Notes under the pieces: generated by a model
What the model was told of the DNA's origin: nothing
Database searches by the model: none
Seen by the model: the letters and a program-made list of their open reading frames with translations, nothing else
Translations under genes and position numbers: made by a program
Shown here: one piece after another, positions 40,755-48,368 of the stretch
Position numbering within the stretch: the stretch's first letter is position 1
Layout: every line of letters starts with the position of its first letter
Origin: a virus
Strand: one strand, 5' to 3'
Virus record (IMG/VR): IMGVR_UViG_3300047175_000083
Coordinates: 1-54,830 of that record
Length of the DNA: 54,830 bases

Positions 40755-41188
40755 GGCTTGGATACCTCCTGAAAAAGCGCCGCGCAGGACACGGAAAGCG
40801 CAGCGCACCGCTCCCGGTCCTTGCGGCTTATCTGCTTACCGCCGCCGATCGCGGCAAGCAGGAAGAATACCTCCGCGAGCTCCACGGACAGCACATCGCA
40901 GGCCTCCCGCGCGGTCCAGGGCTTGCGCACCGGCGCCGGCCGGTTGCGATCGTCGAAATCCTTGGGCTTGTCCGGAAACAGGTCGGCCGTGTCCATGCCC
41001 ACCGCCCCCAGGATCGCCTCGATGCCGCAGCCGGCAAAGCAGTACACGAGTACCCGGCCGTCGTCGCCCTCGTTGACCTTGAGGCTCCGCGTGCGGTGCT
41101 TGGACTCGTGCGCCGGGCAGATCGCGCGCCACACCGGGCCGCGGCCTTGGACTCCGTCGAGCTTGCCCAGGAGGGCGTCAGCTTTCAA
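40751..41188 (-). CDS. CHC2-like zinc-binding primase-type protein (145 aa)
   Basis: I favour a TTG at 41188 that overlaps the previous TGA, giving MKADALLGKLDGVQGRGPVW; the longer frame to 41323 lies within the upstream gene. It contains ICPAHESKHRTRSL, VNEGDDGRVLVYCFAGCGIE and AILGAVGMDTADLFPD, the DnaG CHC2 zinc-ribbon layout (C-H-C-C) that recognises priming sites. No Toprim catalytic core follows in this protein or its neighbours. It may be a stand-alone template-recognition module working with the helicase. Confidence 0.75.
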   Translation of the reverse strand: MKADALLGKLDGVQGRGPVWRAICPAHESKHRTRSLKVNEGDDGRVLVYCFAGCGIEAILGAVGMDTADLFPDKPKDFDDRNRPAPVRKPWTAREACDVLSVELAEVFFLLAAIGGGKQISRKDRERCAALSVSCAALFQEVSKP

Positions 41189-41445
41189 TGCGAGCCAGCC
41201 TTCAATTCCCGGCGGTGCTCGTCCACGGCTTCGGTCACGGCCAGCAGCAGAACCAGAAAAGCGTCGTGCCCCAGGTCCGCGGGCGCCATGCCGGCGATGC
41301 ACCCCATAAACGCGCTCCACCAAGCGAATTTCTGGGTAGGGTTCAGGTCGCTTGTGCAGGCATGGATGATTGGCAACATGGCGCGCCCCAACTCGTCGCC
41401 GTCATTGCCGTCGATCATTGCTCGGTGGACAAAAACCTTTTGCAT
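41185..41445 (-). CDS. Small protein, unknown (86 aa)
   Basis: ATG at 41445 has a GGAGG site four to five bases upstream; an alternative ATG at 41418 overlaps the previous stop as ATGA. The protein has FAWWSAFMGCIAGMAPADLG then HDAFLVLLLAVTEAV, a moderately hydrophobic helix pair. It is a conserved-looking early protein of unknown function. Confidence 0.6.
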   Translation of the reverse strand: MQKVFVHRAMIDGNDGDELGRAMLPIIHACTSDLNPTQKFAWWSAFMGCIAGMAPADLGHDAFLVLLLAVTEAVDEHRRELKAGSH

Positions 41446-41708
41446 GGGACCTCCATTGAACGGGGATCATCGACACGGCCGGCGACGGTGATGGCCACCT
41501 TGACGCCGCACAGCTGGCATTCGATCAGATAGGCGCCCACCCGGGGCGCGGGGTATTGCAGATCAACCTTGCACACCGGCGCGTCCGCGGGCACCCCCGG
41601 CGGCCGGGGAACGTCGATCCCGTTGGGGAATCGCGGGTTGGGCGCGCACTGCGCCGACCGGCCGGCGTCGAGAAATTCGATCAAAAATTGGGGGGTTTCA
41701 GTGCGCAT
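41415..41708 (-). CDS. Small protein with CxxC motif (97 aa)
   Basis: Starts MRTETPQFLIEFLDAGRSAQ and contains AYLIECQLCGVKVAITVAGR then VDDPRSMEVPCK, a zinc-ribbon-like beta unit seen in phage early regions. It diverges from the plus-strand gene at 41752 across a 43-base gap. The function is unknown. Confidence 0.65.
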   Translation of the reverse strand: MRTETPQFLIEFLDAGRSAQCAPNPRFPNGIDVPRPPGVPADAPVCKVDLQYPAPRVGAYLIECQLCGVKVAITVAGRVDDPRSMEVPCKRFLSTEQ

Positions 41709-41751
41709 GTTCGTCCCTTACCGCACAGTCCGGGAACAGTAACCTTTTCGG

Positions 41752-42189
41752 ATGGGCGCTGCAGACACCACCGACGATCCCCTTGGCGAATTCATGCCGA
41801 GTCGCGATGGCCTGGAAGTCCATACCGTACCGCTGCCCGACCCACCGGACCCACCGGACCCGCGCGACCCTCGAGCACTCCTGGCCGCGCTGGTCGAGCG
41901 CATGCACGGCATCACCTACGAGCAGAGCAAAACCGCCTCCACGCTCGAAACGATCCGCGCCACGGTCGGGCGCCTGGCCAACGCCGGCAACATGCTCTCC
42001 GGCAACGATTCCACGCTGGCCAACGAAATCGTCAGCCTCAAGCGCGAAATCAAGGAACTGCGCGAGCACGTGCAGGCCCTCGAGAAGTGGCAGGCCGAGC
42101 TCACGGGCAAGGCCACGGTCTACGCATCCCTGGGGGGCGCCCTCATGCTGGTGCTGACATGGGCAATGGAACACCTGCGGTTGACGTAG
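41752..42189 (+). CDS. Coiled-coil protein with C-terminal transmembrane segment (145 aa)
   Basis: Acidic, proline-rich N terminus, then a long coiled coil (residues 60-115, SLKREIKELREHVQALEKWQ) and one transmembrane helix near the C terminus (VYASLGGALMLVLTWAMEHL). This layout resembles small phage membrane proteins of the holin/antiholin or exclusion type. It overlaps the next plus-strand gene by 31 bases. The role is not decided by sequence. Confidence 0.65.
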   Translation: MGAADTTDDPLGEFMPSRDGLEVHTVPLPDPPDPPDPRDPRALLAALVERMHGITYEQSKTASTLETIRATVGRLANAGNMLSGNDSTLANEIVSLKREIKELREHVQALEKWQAELTGKATVYASLGGALMLVLTWAMEHLRLT

Positions 42190-42368
42190 GCCCGTGGCAC
42201 CCGCGCGAGGAAGCGCCGCCGTACCCCGCCATCTACACCGTCCTGGTCGATGGCGAACAGCGGTACGCGCGGTGGACAGGCGCGTACTGGTGCAACTGGT
42301 CGCCATACCGGGACCGCGCGGCCATGTGTCACTGGCGCGGCCCGGCGGCCGGGTTTGAGTGGCGATAG
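42159..42368 (+). CDS. Small Trp-rich protein (69 aa)
   Basis: ATG at 42159, inside the end of the previous gene in another frame. The product (MGNGTPAVDVGPWHPREEAP then YTVLVDGEQRYARWTGAYWC) reads like the small WxxGxWxxW-type phage proteins. It abuts a convergent gene. Confidence 0.6.
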   Translation: MGNGTPAVDVGPWHPREEAPPYPAIYTVLVDGEQRYARWTGAYWCNWSPYRDRAAMCHWRGPAAGFEWR

Positions 42369-42587
42369 TCACGGCTTTTTTTCCTGCGTCTGTCGCAACT
42401 CTTTTTGCAGCCTCTCGTTCTCCGCTTTCAGCGTGGCGATGCACTCGGCGGCTTGTAGGTGCAATGGATCGTATCGCTTGCTTGCTGGCCTGGAATGAGT
42501 AGGGTCTGTGCTTTCACAGCCATCAGCATAGAATCCGACATGCTCACGAAGTTTGGCGAGCAGTTCTTCCTGCGTGGTGTCGTTCAT
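42369..42587 (-). CDS. Small coiled-coil protein (72 aa)
   Basis: Starts MNDTTQEELLAKLREHVGFY and ends with a coiled coil (CIATLKAENERLQKELRQTQ). Proteins with an ECIxxLxAENxRLxxEL end are very common in phages; their function is unknown. Overlaps the next upstream gene by ATGA-type spacing at 42584-42587. Confidence 0.7.
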   Translation of the reverse strand: MNDTTQEELLAKLREHVGFYADGCESTDPTHSRPASKRYDPLHLQAAECIATLKAENERLQKELRQTQEKKP

Positions 42588-42808
42588 TTGGAATCGTTGT
42601 CGTTACGAACAATCCATACCGCCATACCTCCGGTGCGTTCTACTTCGTCGTGTTTCAGCCTGATATATTGCTGACCATTGACTCCGGCGCTTTGAACGTA
42701 GCCTTGTAGACCCCATGTTTTTGTCTCTGAAACAACGACCATGCACGCCCCGAACATTTCCTTTTCAGGACGTACTTGCACTATTTCCCCAATCTTGTAT
42801 TCGATCAT
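42584..42808 (-). CDS. Small beta-barrel-like protein (74 aa)
   Basis: ATG at 42808 after a purine-rich GGAGGGGGAGAA; begins MIEYKIGEIVQVRPEKEMFG then ACMVVVSETKTWGLQGYVQS. It resembles small SH3/KOW-like phage proteins (IGDxVxVxPxxxxFxGCxxVVxExK), a recognisable type in phage genomes with no assigned role. Confidence 0.65.
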   Translation of the reverse strand: MIEYKIGEIVQVRPEKEMFGACMVVVSETKTWGLQGYVQSAGVNGQQYIRLKHDEVERTGGMAVWIVRNDNDSK

Positions 42809-42899
42809 TTCTCCCCCTCCCGCTGTATAGCGGCGATAGCGGCGTGGGCTGCGGTAATCAGCTGCCCGGGCAGCGACCCGGGCAGTCTCCCTCACGACC

Positions 42900-43073
42900 C
42901 TACTTCCAGCCCGTGACGGATTTGGGCAGTGCGTGCCAGACTGCGGCCCAAAACAAGCCCATGAAAACCGCCACCAAAAACGTCGCGCCGGACCCGTGCC
43001 AGGTCCAGACCACGTACAGCGGAAAGGCAATGCAAGCCTGAGCCCAGGCGAGCGTGTTGAGAAGTTGCCGCAT
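42900..43073 (-). CDS. Two-transmembrane small protein, holin candidate (57 aa)
   Basis: ATG at 43073, TAG at 42900-42902. The product MRQLLNTLAWAQACIAFPLY then VVWTWHGSGATFLVAVFMGL FWAAVWHALPKSVTGWK in outline contains two hydrophobic helices with a short polar loop (HGSGA) and a basic tail. The size and topology suit a small holin or antiholin, but it is not beside the endolysin. It is four bases downstream of the bacteriocin-like gene, so it might instead be a dedicated immunity or export partner. Confidence 0.55.
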   Translation of the reverse strand: MRQLLNTLAWAQACIAFPLYVVWTWHGSGATFLVAVFMGLFWAAVWHALPKSVTGWK

Positions 43074-43076
43074 GTG

Positions 43077-43742
43077 CTATCCCTCCCGAATGTGCGCCGC
43101 GCAGTTGATGCCGAACCCGAGCGCGCCCAAAGCCGCGCCCGTGCCGGCGCCCACCGCTGCGCCAACAGCCCCGCCTCTGGCCCCGGCGATGGCGCCCCCG
43201 ACGGCGCCGGTTATCGTAGAGCCCTCCAAATCGCCCTTGGAGCATGCGTCGGGAACGGGGCTAGGCCCCGGAAAGTCCGCGATCGGGCTGGTCGGGTTGT
43301 CCCACGAATCGACAGCCGGCGTGGTCGGGCTCGAATCGTAGCCGTATGTCCCGCCGCCGCCGCCTCCCCCGGTGCCAAACAATGCATTAATGTCGTCGAT
43401 GTGATCCATCATGTGCATCGCGTGAGAATCCGCGGTGACGTAGGATGGGAAAGACTCCATGCCTGGGATGTGTGTCATCTGACCCAGATCGTGACCGATC
43501 GCCCCCGAGTCACCACCGCCCAAACTGTGAAACGACATGCCGATCGACGTCGAGCTTGGCGCGCTCGTCGGCATGATCGACGTCGTGTCGTGATGCGCGG
43601 GCGCCACCTGCGCCTGAGTGGAATCCACGGCGTGCGCGACCATGCCGCCGGCGACGCGCCCCATCTGCGTGTCTGTCAGTGGCACTATCCGAACCGGACT
43701 CCTGCGCCGTCCTGGCTTGCTGCTTCGGGTAAAGAACCGCAT
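43077..43742 (-). CDS. Bacteriocin-like protein: double-glycine leader motif and glycine-zipper C terminus (221 aa)
   Basis: ATG at 43742 has AAGGAG at 43749-43754. Residues 19-33 (IVPLTDTQMGRVAGG) match the double-glycine leader type LTDxEMxxVxGG. The middle is His/Met/Gly-rich, including a poly-Gly run. The last 45 residues (TGAVGGAIAGARGGAVGAAV then GAGTGAALGALGFG) are a glycine-zipper membrane segment like class II bacteriocins and microcin V. It may be a membrane-active toxin, or a particle protein. No ABC peptidase transporter is nearby. Confidence 0.6.
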   Translation of the reverse strand: MRFFTRSSKPGRRRSPVRIVPLTDTQMGRVAGGMVAHAVDSTQAQVAPAHHDTTSIMPTSAPSSTSIGMSFHSLGGGDSGAIGHDLGQMTHIPGMESFPSYVTADSHAMHMMDHIDDINALFGTGGGGGGGTYGYDSSPTTPAVDSWDNPTSPIADFPGPSPVPDACSKGDLEGSTITGAVGGAIAGARGGAVGAAVGAGTGAALGALGFGINCAAHIREG

Positions 43743-43806
43743 TTGCACTCTCCTTGAGTTACGGCGCTGTTAACACCGGAGCGCCCCGCCGGATGGAACT
43801 ATGGGT

Positions 43807-44454
43807 TCATGCCGACACCGGCACGTGCTGCAGGGCCGCCTCCAACTGCTTTTGCAGCTGCGCCACCGCGCGCGAGCCTTCCGCGGCCGCCATTTCCGCC
43901 AGGATCGGCAGGCCGCTATTGATCGATTCCATGACCTCGTCGCGCGTCGCCGGCCGTCCGCGCGCGTACCAATGCACCTGCGTTGGCGGTCCAATCTCAA
44001 ACAGGATCCCATTGCCATGCTGGAAGATTTTGTAGCTCGACGTCGTCCAGAGCAGTACGACCCCTGGGTTGCGCTTGAGCATGATTCCCGCGGGAGCGAT
44101 GCCGTCCTTGGGCAGGTTCGCCTCGCGCCGCTCTGCCTTGGGCAGGGTCAGGAAGGGGTACACCATCGCCGCGAACGTCGCGCAATCGGAATGGCACGGG
44201 GGCTCTGCGCTCGTGCGGTTGACCGCGCACATGGGCCCGATGCAGAAGGTTGAGAACTTGCCCAACGGCTCGCCGCAGAGCCAGCACAGTTTCATTCGGA
44301 CGGCCCTGCGCAGATAGTCCGCGTCCATGACGCGAAAATCGGGCTTGCCGTCGATCCACTCGACGAACCTGGGAACGGGATAGCCGCGCGCGTCGATGGC
44401 CAGATGGCGCATCCGAAGGGGAACGGACGGCAGGCCTGGGCGAATTTCGTTCAA
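43807..44454 (-). CDS. Conserved phage zinc-binding protein, LCWLCG type (215 aa)
   Basis: A TTG at 44454 with GGAGG upstream includes the NEIRPGLPSVPLRMRHLAID leader seen in relatives; an ATG at 44412 is the alternative. Hallmarks are ARGYPVPRFVEWIDGKPDFR, KLCWLCGEPLGKFSTFCIGP, MCAVNRTSAEPPCHSDC and GRPATRDEVMESINSGLPIL. This is a well-conserved protein in many phages and prophages with several cysteines for metal binding. Its biochemical role is unknown to me. Confidence 0.75.
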   Translation of the reverse strand: MNEIRPGLPSVPLRMRHLAIDARGYPVPRFVEWIDGKPDFRVMDADYLRRAVRMKLCWLCGEPLGKFSTFCIGPMCAVNRTSAEPPCHSDCATFAAMVYPFLTLPKAERREANLPKDGIAPAGIMLKRNPGVVLLWTTSSYKIFQHGNGILFEIGPPTQVHWYARGRPATRDEVMESINSGLPILAEMAAAEGSRAVAQLQKQLEAALQHVPVSA

Positions 44455-44624
44455 TCGATCCTCCAATGCAAAACGCCGGACCCTTTGGTCGTGGCGGCTG
44501 CTGGTTAGGCAACAGCGGGAGGGTTGGACCGTAGACCGCGCCCCTCGCCTTTCACCACGCCGAAAGATCCGGCGCCTTTGCACTCTACGGTTTCGTGCGG
44601 AACCACCGCACCATCAGGATTGTA

Positions 44625-45251
44625 TCACTGCTCGGACACCACCTTGTTTTCGATGACCTTGGCGTCGTCGCCGTTGCGATTCTGAAGCCGCGCTCGCGCC
44701 TTGTCCATGCGGGCGTCCAGATCCATGAACACGTTGATCTGGGTCTGGTCGGGCGCGAGCAACTGGCTGATCTGCGCCAGGGTGCGCAGCGCCGGCAGCG
44801 GGTCGGCCAGCTTGACGGTCTTGACCTCCTTGAACTTGGATTCCTCGCCGCTACCGAATTCCTCGGTCGCATGCTGAAAACCGCGCAGCGCGTAGGCCTG
44901 CGCCTCGGTGAGCTCGGACGGGTTTTTCACCGTGCCGTCCGCATTGAAGAACGTTCGCGGGTCGATGCGCGCGATGCGCGCCAGGCGCGCCAGGATTTCC
45001 TTGACCTCCATGCGCTCCTGGTCCCAGGCCGCTTCGAGCAGCTGCCGCATGAACGCCTTGACCTCGGGCTTGTTGATGATCTGGTAGCACTTCGACTTGG
45101 CGGTCGAAGGCGCGTACCCGGCGGCCAGCGCCGCGGCCTCGGTCTTGCCGCCGTTTTTGATGTACTCGATGGCAAATTCGCGCTCTTTGTGCGAGAGCCC
45201 GAACAGCTTGCTCGCTTCCTCGTGCTCTTTGTCACCGCCCTGCAGTTTCAT
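44625..45251 (-). CDS. terS: Terminase small subunit (208 aa)
   Basis: An N-terminal helix-turn-helix region (LSHKEREFAIEYIKNGGKTE then AAALAAGYAPSTAKSKCYQI) and a downstream coiled-coil multimerisation part (ILARLARIARIDPRTFF) match the Terminase_2 family. It recognises packaging DNA and feeds the large subunit. It is isolated from terL by about 16 kb, and lies in the DNA-metabolism region. The 170 bases between it and the gene at 43807-44454 hold no recognisable gene. Confidence 0.8.
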   Translation of the reverse strand: MKLQGGDKEHEEASKLFGLSHKEREFAIEYIKNGGKTEAAALAAGYAPSTAKSKCYQIINKPEVKAFMRQLLEAAWDQERMEVKEILARLARIARIDPRTFFNADGTVKNPSELTEAQAYALRGFQHATEEFGSGEESKFKEVKTVKLADPLPALRTLAQISQLLAPDQTQINVFMDLDARMDKARARLQNRNGDDAKVIENKVVSEQ

Positions 45252-45280
45252 GTGCGCGCTCCGCGTTCACCACCAGCAGA

Positions 45281-45664
45281 TCATTGGATCACGGTCGGCG
45301 CCGCCAGCGCCTCGGCCCATTTCTTACGCTTGCGCGCCCACGTCACCATGTGTGCTTGCAGGGCGCCAAGCGCGCTCGTTGAGTGCCGATCAAATTCCCG
45401 GAACGCCTGCTTGTTGCGTCTGATCCTGGGCTCCGACCGCCCCTCGCGCAGGTCGGCCACGATCGCCTCGACCATCTTGGTGATGGCGTGGCGGATCCAT
45501 TCATCGTCGATCGGCGTGTCCGGCGCGCGCACCGTCCAAACCTGGTTCAACCCGCAGGGAAAACGAAACAGGCAACCGAACAGGTGAGGGTCGGCGGGAT
45601 CCTCCATCAGGACCAGCTGCACCGCCATTGGCCGCTGGTTCAGTTCCTCTTGCGTAATCGGCAT
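45281..45664 (-). CDS. Protein upstream of terS, unknown (127 aa)
   Basis: Starts MPITQEELNQRPMAVQLVLM. The middle is a small alpha/beta domain with HLFGCLFRFPCGLNQVW and the C terminus is helical and basic (AHMVTWARKRKKWAEALAAP). No family is recognised. One base separates it from the next upstream gene. Confidence 0.6.
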   Translation of the reverse strand: MPITQEELNQRPMAVQLVLMEDPADPHLFGCLFRFPCGLNQVWTVRAPDTPIDDEWIRHAITKMVEAIVADLREGRSEPRIRRNKQAFREFDRHSTSALGALQAHMVTWARKRKKWAEALAAPTVIQ

Positions 45665-45665
45665 G

Positions 45666-45893
45666 TCAGAAAAAGTCCGGTTTGGTTACGGCGCGCACCG
45701 CGGCCATCAGGCCCTCTTGAAAGTGCGTGCGCGCGATGGCGAGCCACCGCTGGTCGACGTCGGCCTGGCCTACGACATCTAGCAAGCGCCTTGATGCGTC
45801 CCCGAGCAGGCGGATCCCTCCGACCAGATCCTTCTGCTCATCGGTCAGAACCTTGTGCCCCGGCGTCTCGCTTGGCGTGCCCTCTGCGCTCAT
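45666..45893 (-). CDS. Small helical protein (75 aa)
   Basis: ATG at 45893 overlaps the regulator gene's TGA (ATGA). The product begins MSAEGTPSETPGHKVLTDEQ and has a helical end (HFQEGLMAAVRAVTKPDFF). Proteins ending FxxGxxAxxRAVxxP.xF are common in phages near the Cro-like gene; the role is unknown. Confidence 0.65.
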   Translation of the reverse strand: MSAEGTPSETPGHKVLTDEQKDLVGGIRLLGDASRRLLDVVGQADVDQRWLAIARTHFQEGLMAAVRAVTKPDFF

Positions 45894-46219
45894 ATTTTGG
45901 TGTCCGGATCGCCATTCACGCCGGGCCTGAACGGGGGTTTGGGCGTGAGCTTGCTCGGCTTGCCCTTGGGCGGCTTTTTCAAGGCCTGGAGATTCGCCGG
46001 CGGCTGGCGCGGCTTCGGGTTCGTTTTGACCATCGGGCGCTCCTGGAACCAATCGGGGCGGATTTCCCGCAGCTGGAATACCCGCACGGTCGGCATTTTC
46101 CCCTGCTTGAGCCACAGGCTGACCGATTGCTTTGAGACAGGAAAGCCGCCGGCGCGAAACAGTGCCACGAGGGCCTTTTGCTCGCCACCGGCCAACTCAA
46201 TAGCTCGAGCAGGTTTCAT
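45890..46219 (-). CDS. YdaS/Cro-like transcription regulator (109 aa)
   Basis: ATG at 46219. Residues 1-55, MKPARAIELAGGEQKALVAL followed by FPVSKQSVSLWLKQGKMPTV, form a Cro/YdaS-type helix-turn-helix (QSVSLWL is the recognition helix). The C-terminal 50 residues are Lys/Pro-rich and probably disordered. The -10 box of its promoter is so close that the transcript would begin at the ATG. It probably represses or switches the divergent region. Confidence 0.75.
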   Translation of the reverse strand: MKPARAIELAGGEQKALVALFRAGGFPVSKQSVSLWLKQGKMPTVRVFQLREIRPDWFQERPMVKTNPKPRQPPANLQALKKPPKGKPSKLTPKPPFRPGVNGDPDTKI

Positions 46220-46225
46220 GAGCGC

Positions 46226-46254
46226 AGGATACAGACGGCACGGGTGCGACGCAA
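46226..46254 (-). promoter_or_regulatory. Promoter of the Cro-like regulator, predicted leaderless
   Basis: TTGCGT (46254-46249) and TATCCT (46231-46226) are 17 bases apart on the minus strand. Transcription starting about seven bases downstream would begin at or next to the ATG (46219), like cI from lambda PRM. Confidence 0.6.
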
Positions 46255-46345
46255 TCGGGGGTCCAGTTTTCTTGACCAATGCGGTTTGAGTCCAGGCGGG
46301 TCGTTAAACTGAGGCAGATCGTTCAATTCCTCCTGCGCGAAAACC

Positions 46346-46753
46346 ATGCCCTCCGAAACCAGCAACCAGCAAAAACCCCTCATCGAGGCGTTCATCCCGG
46401 GCAAACTCGAGTCCAAGCTCAACGACCGCGGGCACTGGTCAAAGCGCCACCGCACCGCCAAGCGCCAACGCGAAAATGCGCATTGGGCGCTGATCCAGAA
46501 GCGCAAGGGGGTCATCGAATCCGACCTCGACGACATTCCCCTGACCGTTACGATCACCCGCCTTTCCCCGCACCACGATTCCCCCCAAAAGCGCCTCGAC
46601 CAGGACAACCTGCAGGGCGCGTGCAAGGCGATTCGGGACGGCGTGGCTGACTGGCTCCGGGTGAACGATCGTGACGAGCGCATTACCTGGGTCTACCAGC
46701 AAGGTTTCCACGAGGAATACGCCTGCACCGTAAGTATCGCGCGCACGCTTTGA
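46346..46753 (+). CDS. RusA-like Holliday junction resolvase (135 aa)
   Basis: Contains SKLNDRGHWSKRHRTAKRQR at the N terminus and LDQDNLQGACKAIRDGVADW then LRVNDRDERITW, the RusA pattern with several conserved aspartates (D85, D87, D98, D108) that bind metal at the active site. It would resolve or trim branched DNA after recombination by the Bet/exonuclease pair. It diverges from the Cro-like regulator. Confidence 0.8.
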   Translation: MPSETSNQQKPLIEAFIPGKLESKLNDRGHWSKRHRTAKRQRENAHWALIQKRKGVIESDLDDIPLTVTITRLSPHHDSPQKRLDQDNLQGACKAIRDGVADWLRVNDRDERITWVYQQGFHEEYACTVSIARTL

Positions 46754-46771
46754 TCGGTAGACTTCCGGCGC

Positions 46772-47755
46772 ATGACCAGCCGGGATGTGATTTGCGAAGA
46801 TGACCTGCCGGGGGCGCCCTTCCTGGAAAGATGGATCCACCCGACCCGGCCCAGCTGGGGCGTCACCGAGGCAGAAATGTCCATCGTCGTCCAAAACATG
46901 ATCGGAATGGGAGACAACATTTACTCGCGTCCCATCATTCGCGCCATGGTGCGCCTCTACGGCGACGTCGAAATGATTACGACCTACCCCCAATTCTTCA
47001 CGGATCTGGGGATCAAAATGTACCCGTTTCGCACGGGAATCCGCAGCGCCCAGAAGAACGTCGATGCCAGCATGCACCTGTTCCACTCGCACCAGGTGCC
47101 CGTGCCGCTCATCGGCGTGCGCTACGACCCGCCCGACCTCCACCATGCGGTCACCGTGTTCGAGTCCATGGAGCGCCTGACCGGCGTGCGCCTCAAATCG
47201 ATCTGCCTGGACCTCCCCGACTTTGGCGAGTCACCCGTCAATGGCGATTACATCGTCGCCCGGGTGGCCACCGTGCGCACCGACTGGATCAGCTACTCGA
47301 GAAACCCCAAGCCTGAATACATCGCGCAAGCGGTGGACATGGCGCGCGCGGACGGCTTCAAGATCGTCCTGGTCGGAGACGTTGTCCCCGGCTACGAGGA
47401 TGTCCTTGAGCCCATCCCCCAGGCCGACATCACCTATCTCAAAGGCGAGCTCAATACCGACCAGCTGATGGCGCTTGTCGCCGGCGCGCGCGGCATCATT
47501 GCGCCGATCGGTTGGGTTGTTCCTGCAGCCCTTGCATTCGACGTTCCACTGCTGGCCATCGTCGGCGGCCAGCTTGCAAATAACCACCCGGACGTTCTGA
47601 CCGACAAACGCCTCATGCGCAACCCTATCGTTTGGGCCATGCCAGACAACCCGTGTCCCTGTGGAAATGTGACCCATGATTGCAACCGTGAAATCTCAGA
47701 CCTTGCCGGCTACTACCGACGATTTTCCCGCGCTGTTCAGGGCGTTGTCGCATGA
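46772..47755 (+). CDS. GT9-like (heptosyltransferase-fold) glycosyltransferase (327 aa)
   Basis: The core pattern GMGDNIYSRPIIRAMVRLYG and EMITTYPQFFTDL (about residues 45-80) with ALVAGARGIIAPIGWVVPAA and DVPLLAIVGGQLANNHPD later matches the GT-B/GT9 group. The first 35 residues are extra and might not be translated; an ATG at 46877 (MSIVVQNMIGMGDN) is an alternative. CPCGNVTHDCNREI near the end could bind metal. Its acceptor is unknown. The methyltransferase gene overlaps its end. Confidence 0.7.
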   Translation: MTSRDVICEDDLPGAPFLERWIHPTRPSWGVTEAEMSIVVQNMIGMGDNIYSRPIIRAMVRLYGDVEMITTYPQFFTDLGIKMYPFRTGIRSAQKNVDASMHLFHSHQVPVPLIGVRYDPPDLHHAVTVFESMERLTGVRLKSICLDLPDFGESPVNGDYIVARVATVRTDWISYSRNPKPEYIAQAVDMARADGFKIVLVGDVVPGYEDVLEPIPQADITYLKGELNTDQLMALVAGARGIIAPIGWVVPAALAFDVPLLAIVGGQLANNHPDVLTDKRLMRNPIVWAMPDNPCPCGNVTHDCNREISDLAGYYRRFSRAVQGVVA

Positions 47756-48368
47756 CGGCCTGATCTGGCTCGCGAACCACGGCACCGGCTATTGCCGCGG
47801 AGGCGCGCGCGACCTGTACGATAAATCGTATTTCGAGAACTATCTCAAGCGCGACGCCAGCCAAATCGGGGGCGAACTGACGCGGGCCAGGCAGCATTTT
47901 GTTGGCTCGTACACCACCTGGGTCAAAGATGCCATGGTCGATGTTGGCATCGGTGGCGGTCGTTTCTGCCGCGAGGCCGATTGCCTGGGAATCGACATCA
48001 ACCCCGACGCGATCGACTGGCTCAAATTAGAAGATCGGTATTTTGACCTCGAGCGCGGGCCCATCGCGATTGCGACGTTCTGGGATTCGCTTGAGCACAT
48101 CGTCGACGCGCGGCGCATGCTGTTCAACGTGACCGACTTCGTTTTCCTGTCCACGCCGATCTACAGGGACATGAACCACGTGCTCAGGTCCAAGCACTAC
48201 AAGCCGGGCGAACACGTCTGGTATTGGACGCGCACCGGCATCGACACCTACATGCGCTGGCACGGCTTTGAGCAGATCGGCCGCTCGGAGTTTGAAAAGT
48301 GCTGCGGGCGCGAGGACATCGAGTCTTTTGCCTTCCGCCGCGTGAAGGTCGCGCAGATCATTTCCTAG
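47676..48368 (+). CDS. Class I SAM-dependent methyltransferase (230 aa)
   Basis: Overlaps the glycosyltransferase by 80 bases. MVDVGIGGGRFCREADCLGI then DINPDAIDWL is the SAM-binding loop and acidic ribose contact; IATFWDSLEHIVDARRML supplies the post-motif acidic-His element. The N terminus (GLIWLANHGTGYCRGGARDL) and the YDKSYFENY pattern resemble methyltransferases found with glycan genes. A sugar- or lipid-modifying role is inferred from the neighbouring GT9-like gene. Its stop shares a CTAG with the convergent gene's stop. Confidence 0.7.
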   Translation: MIATVKSQTLPATTDDFPALFRALSHDGLIWLANHGTGYCRGGARDLYDKSYFENYLKRDASQIGGELTRARQHFVGSYTTWVKDAMVDVGIGGGRFCREADCLGIDINPDAIDWLKLEDRYFDLERGPIAIATFWDSLEHIVDARRMLFNVTDFVFLSTPIYRDMNHVLRSKHYKPGEHVWYWTRTGIDTYMRWHGFEQIGRSEFEKCCGREDIESFAFRRVKVAQIIS

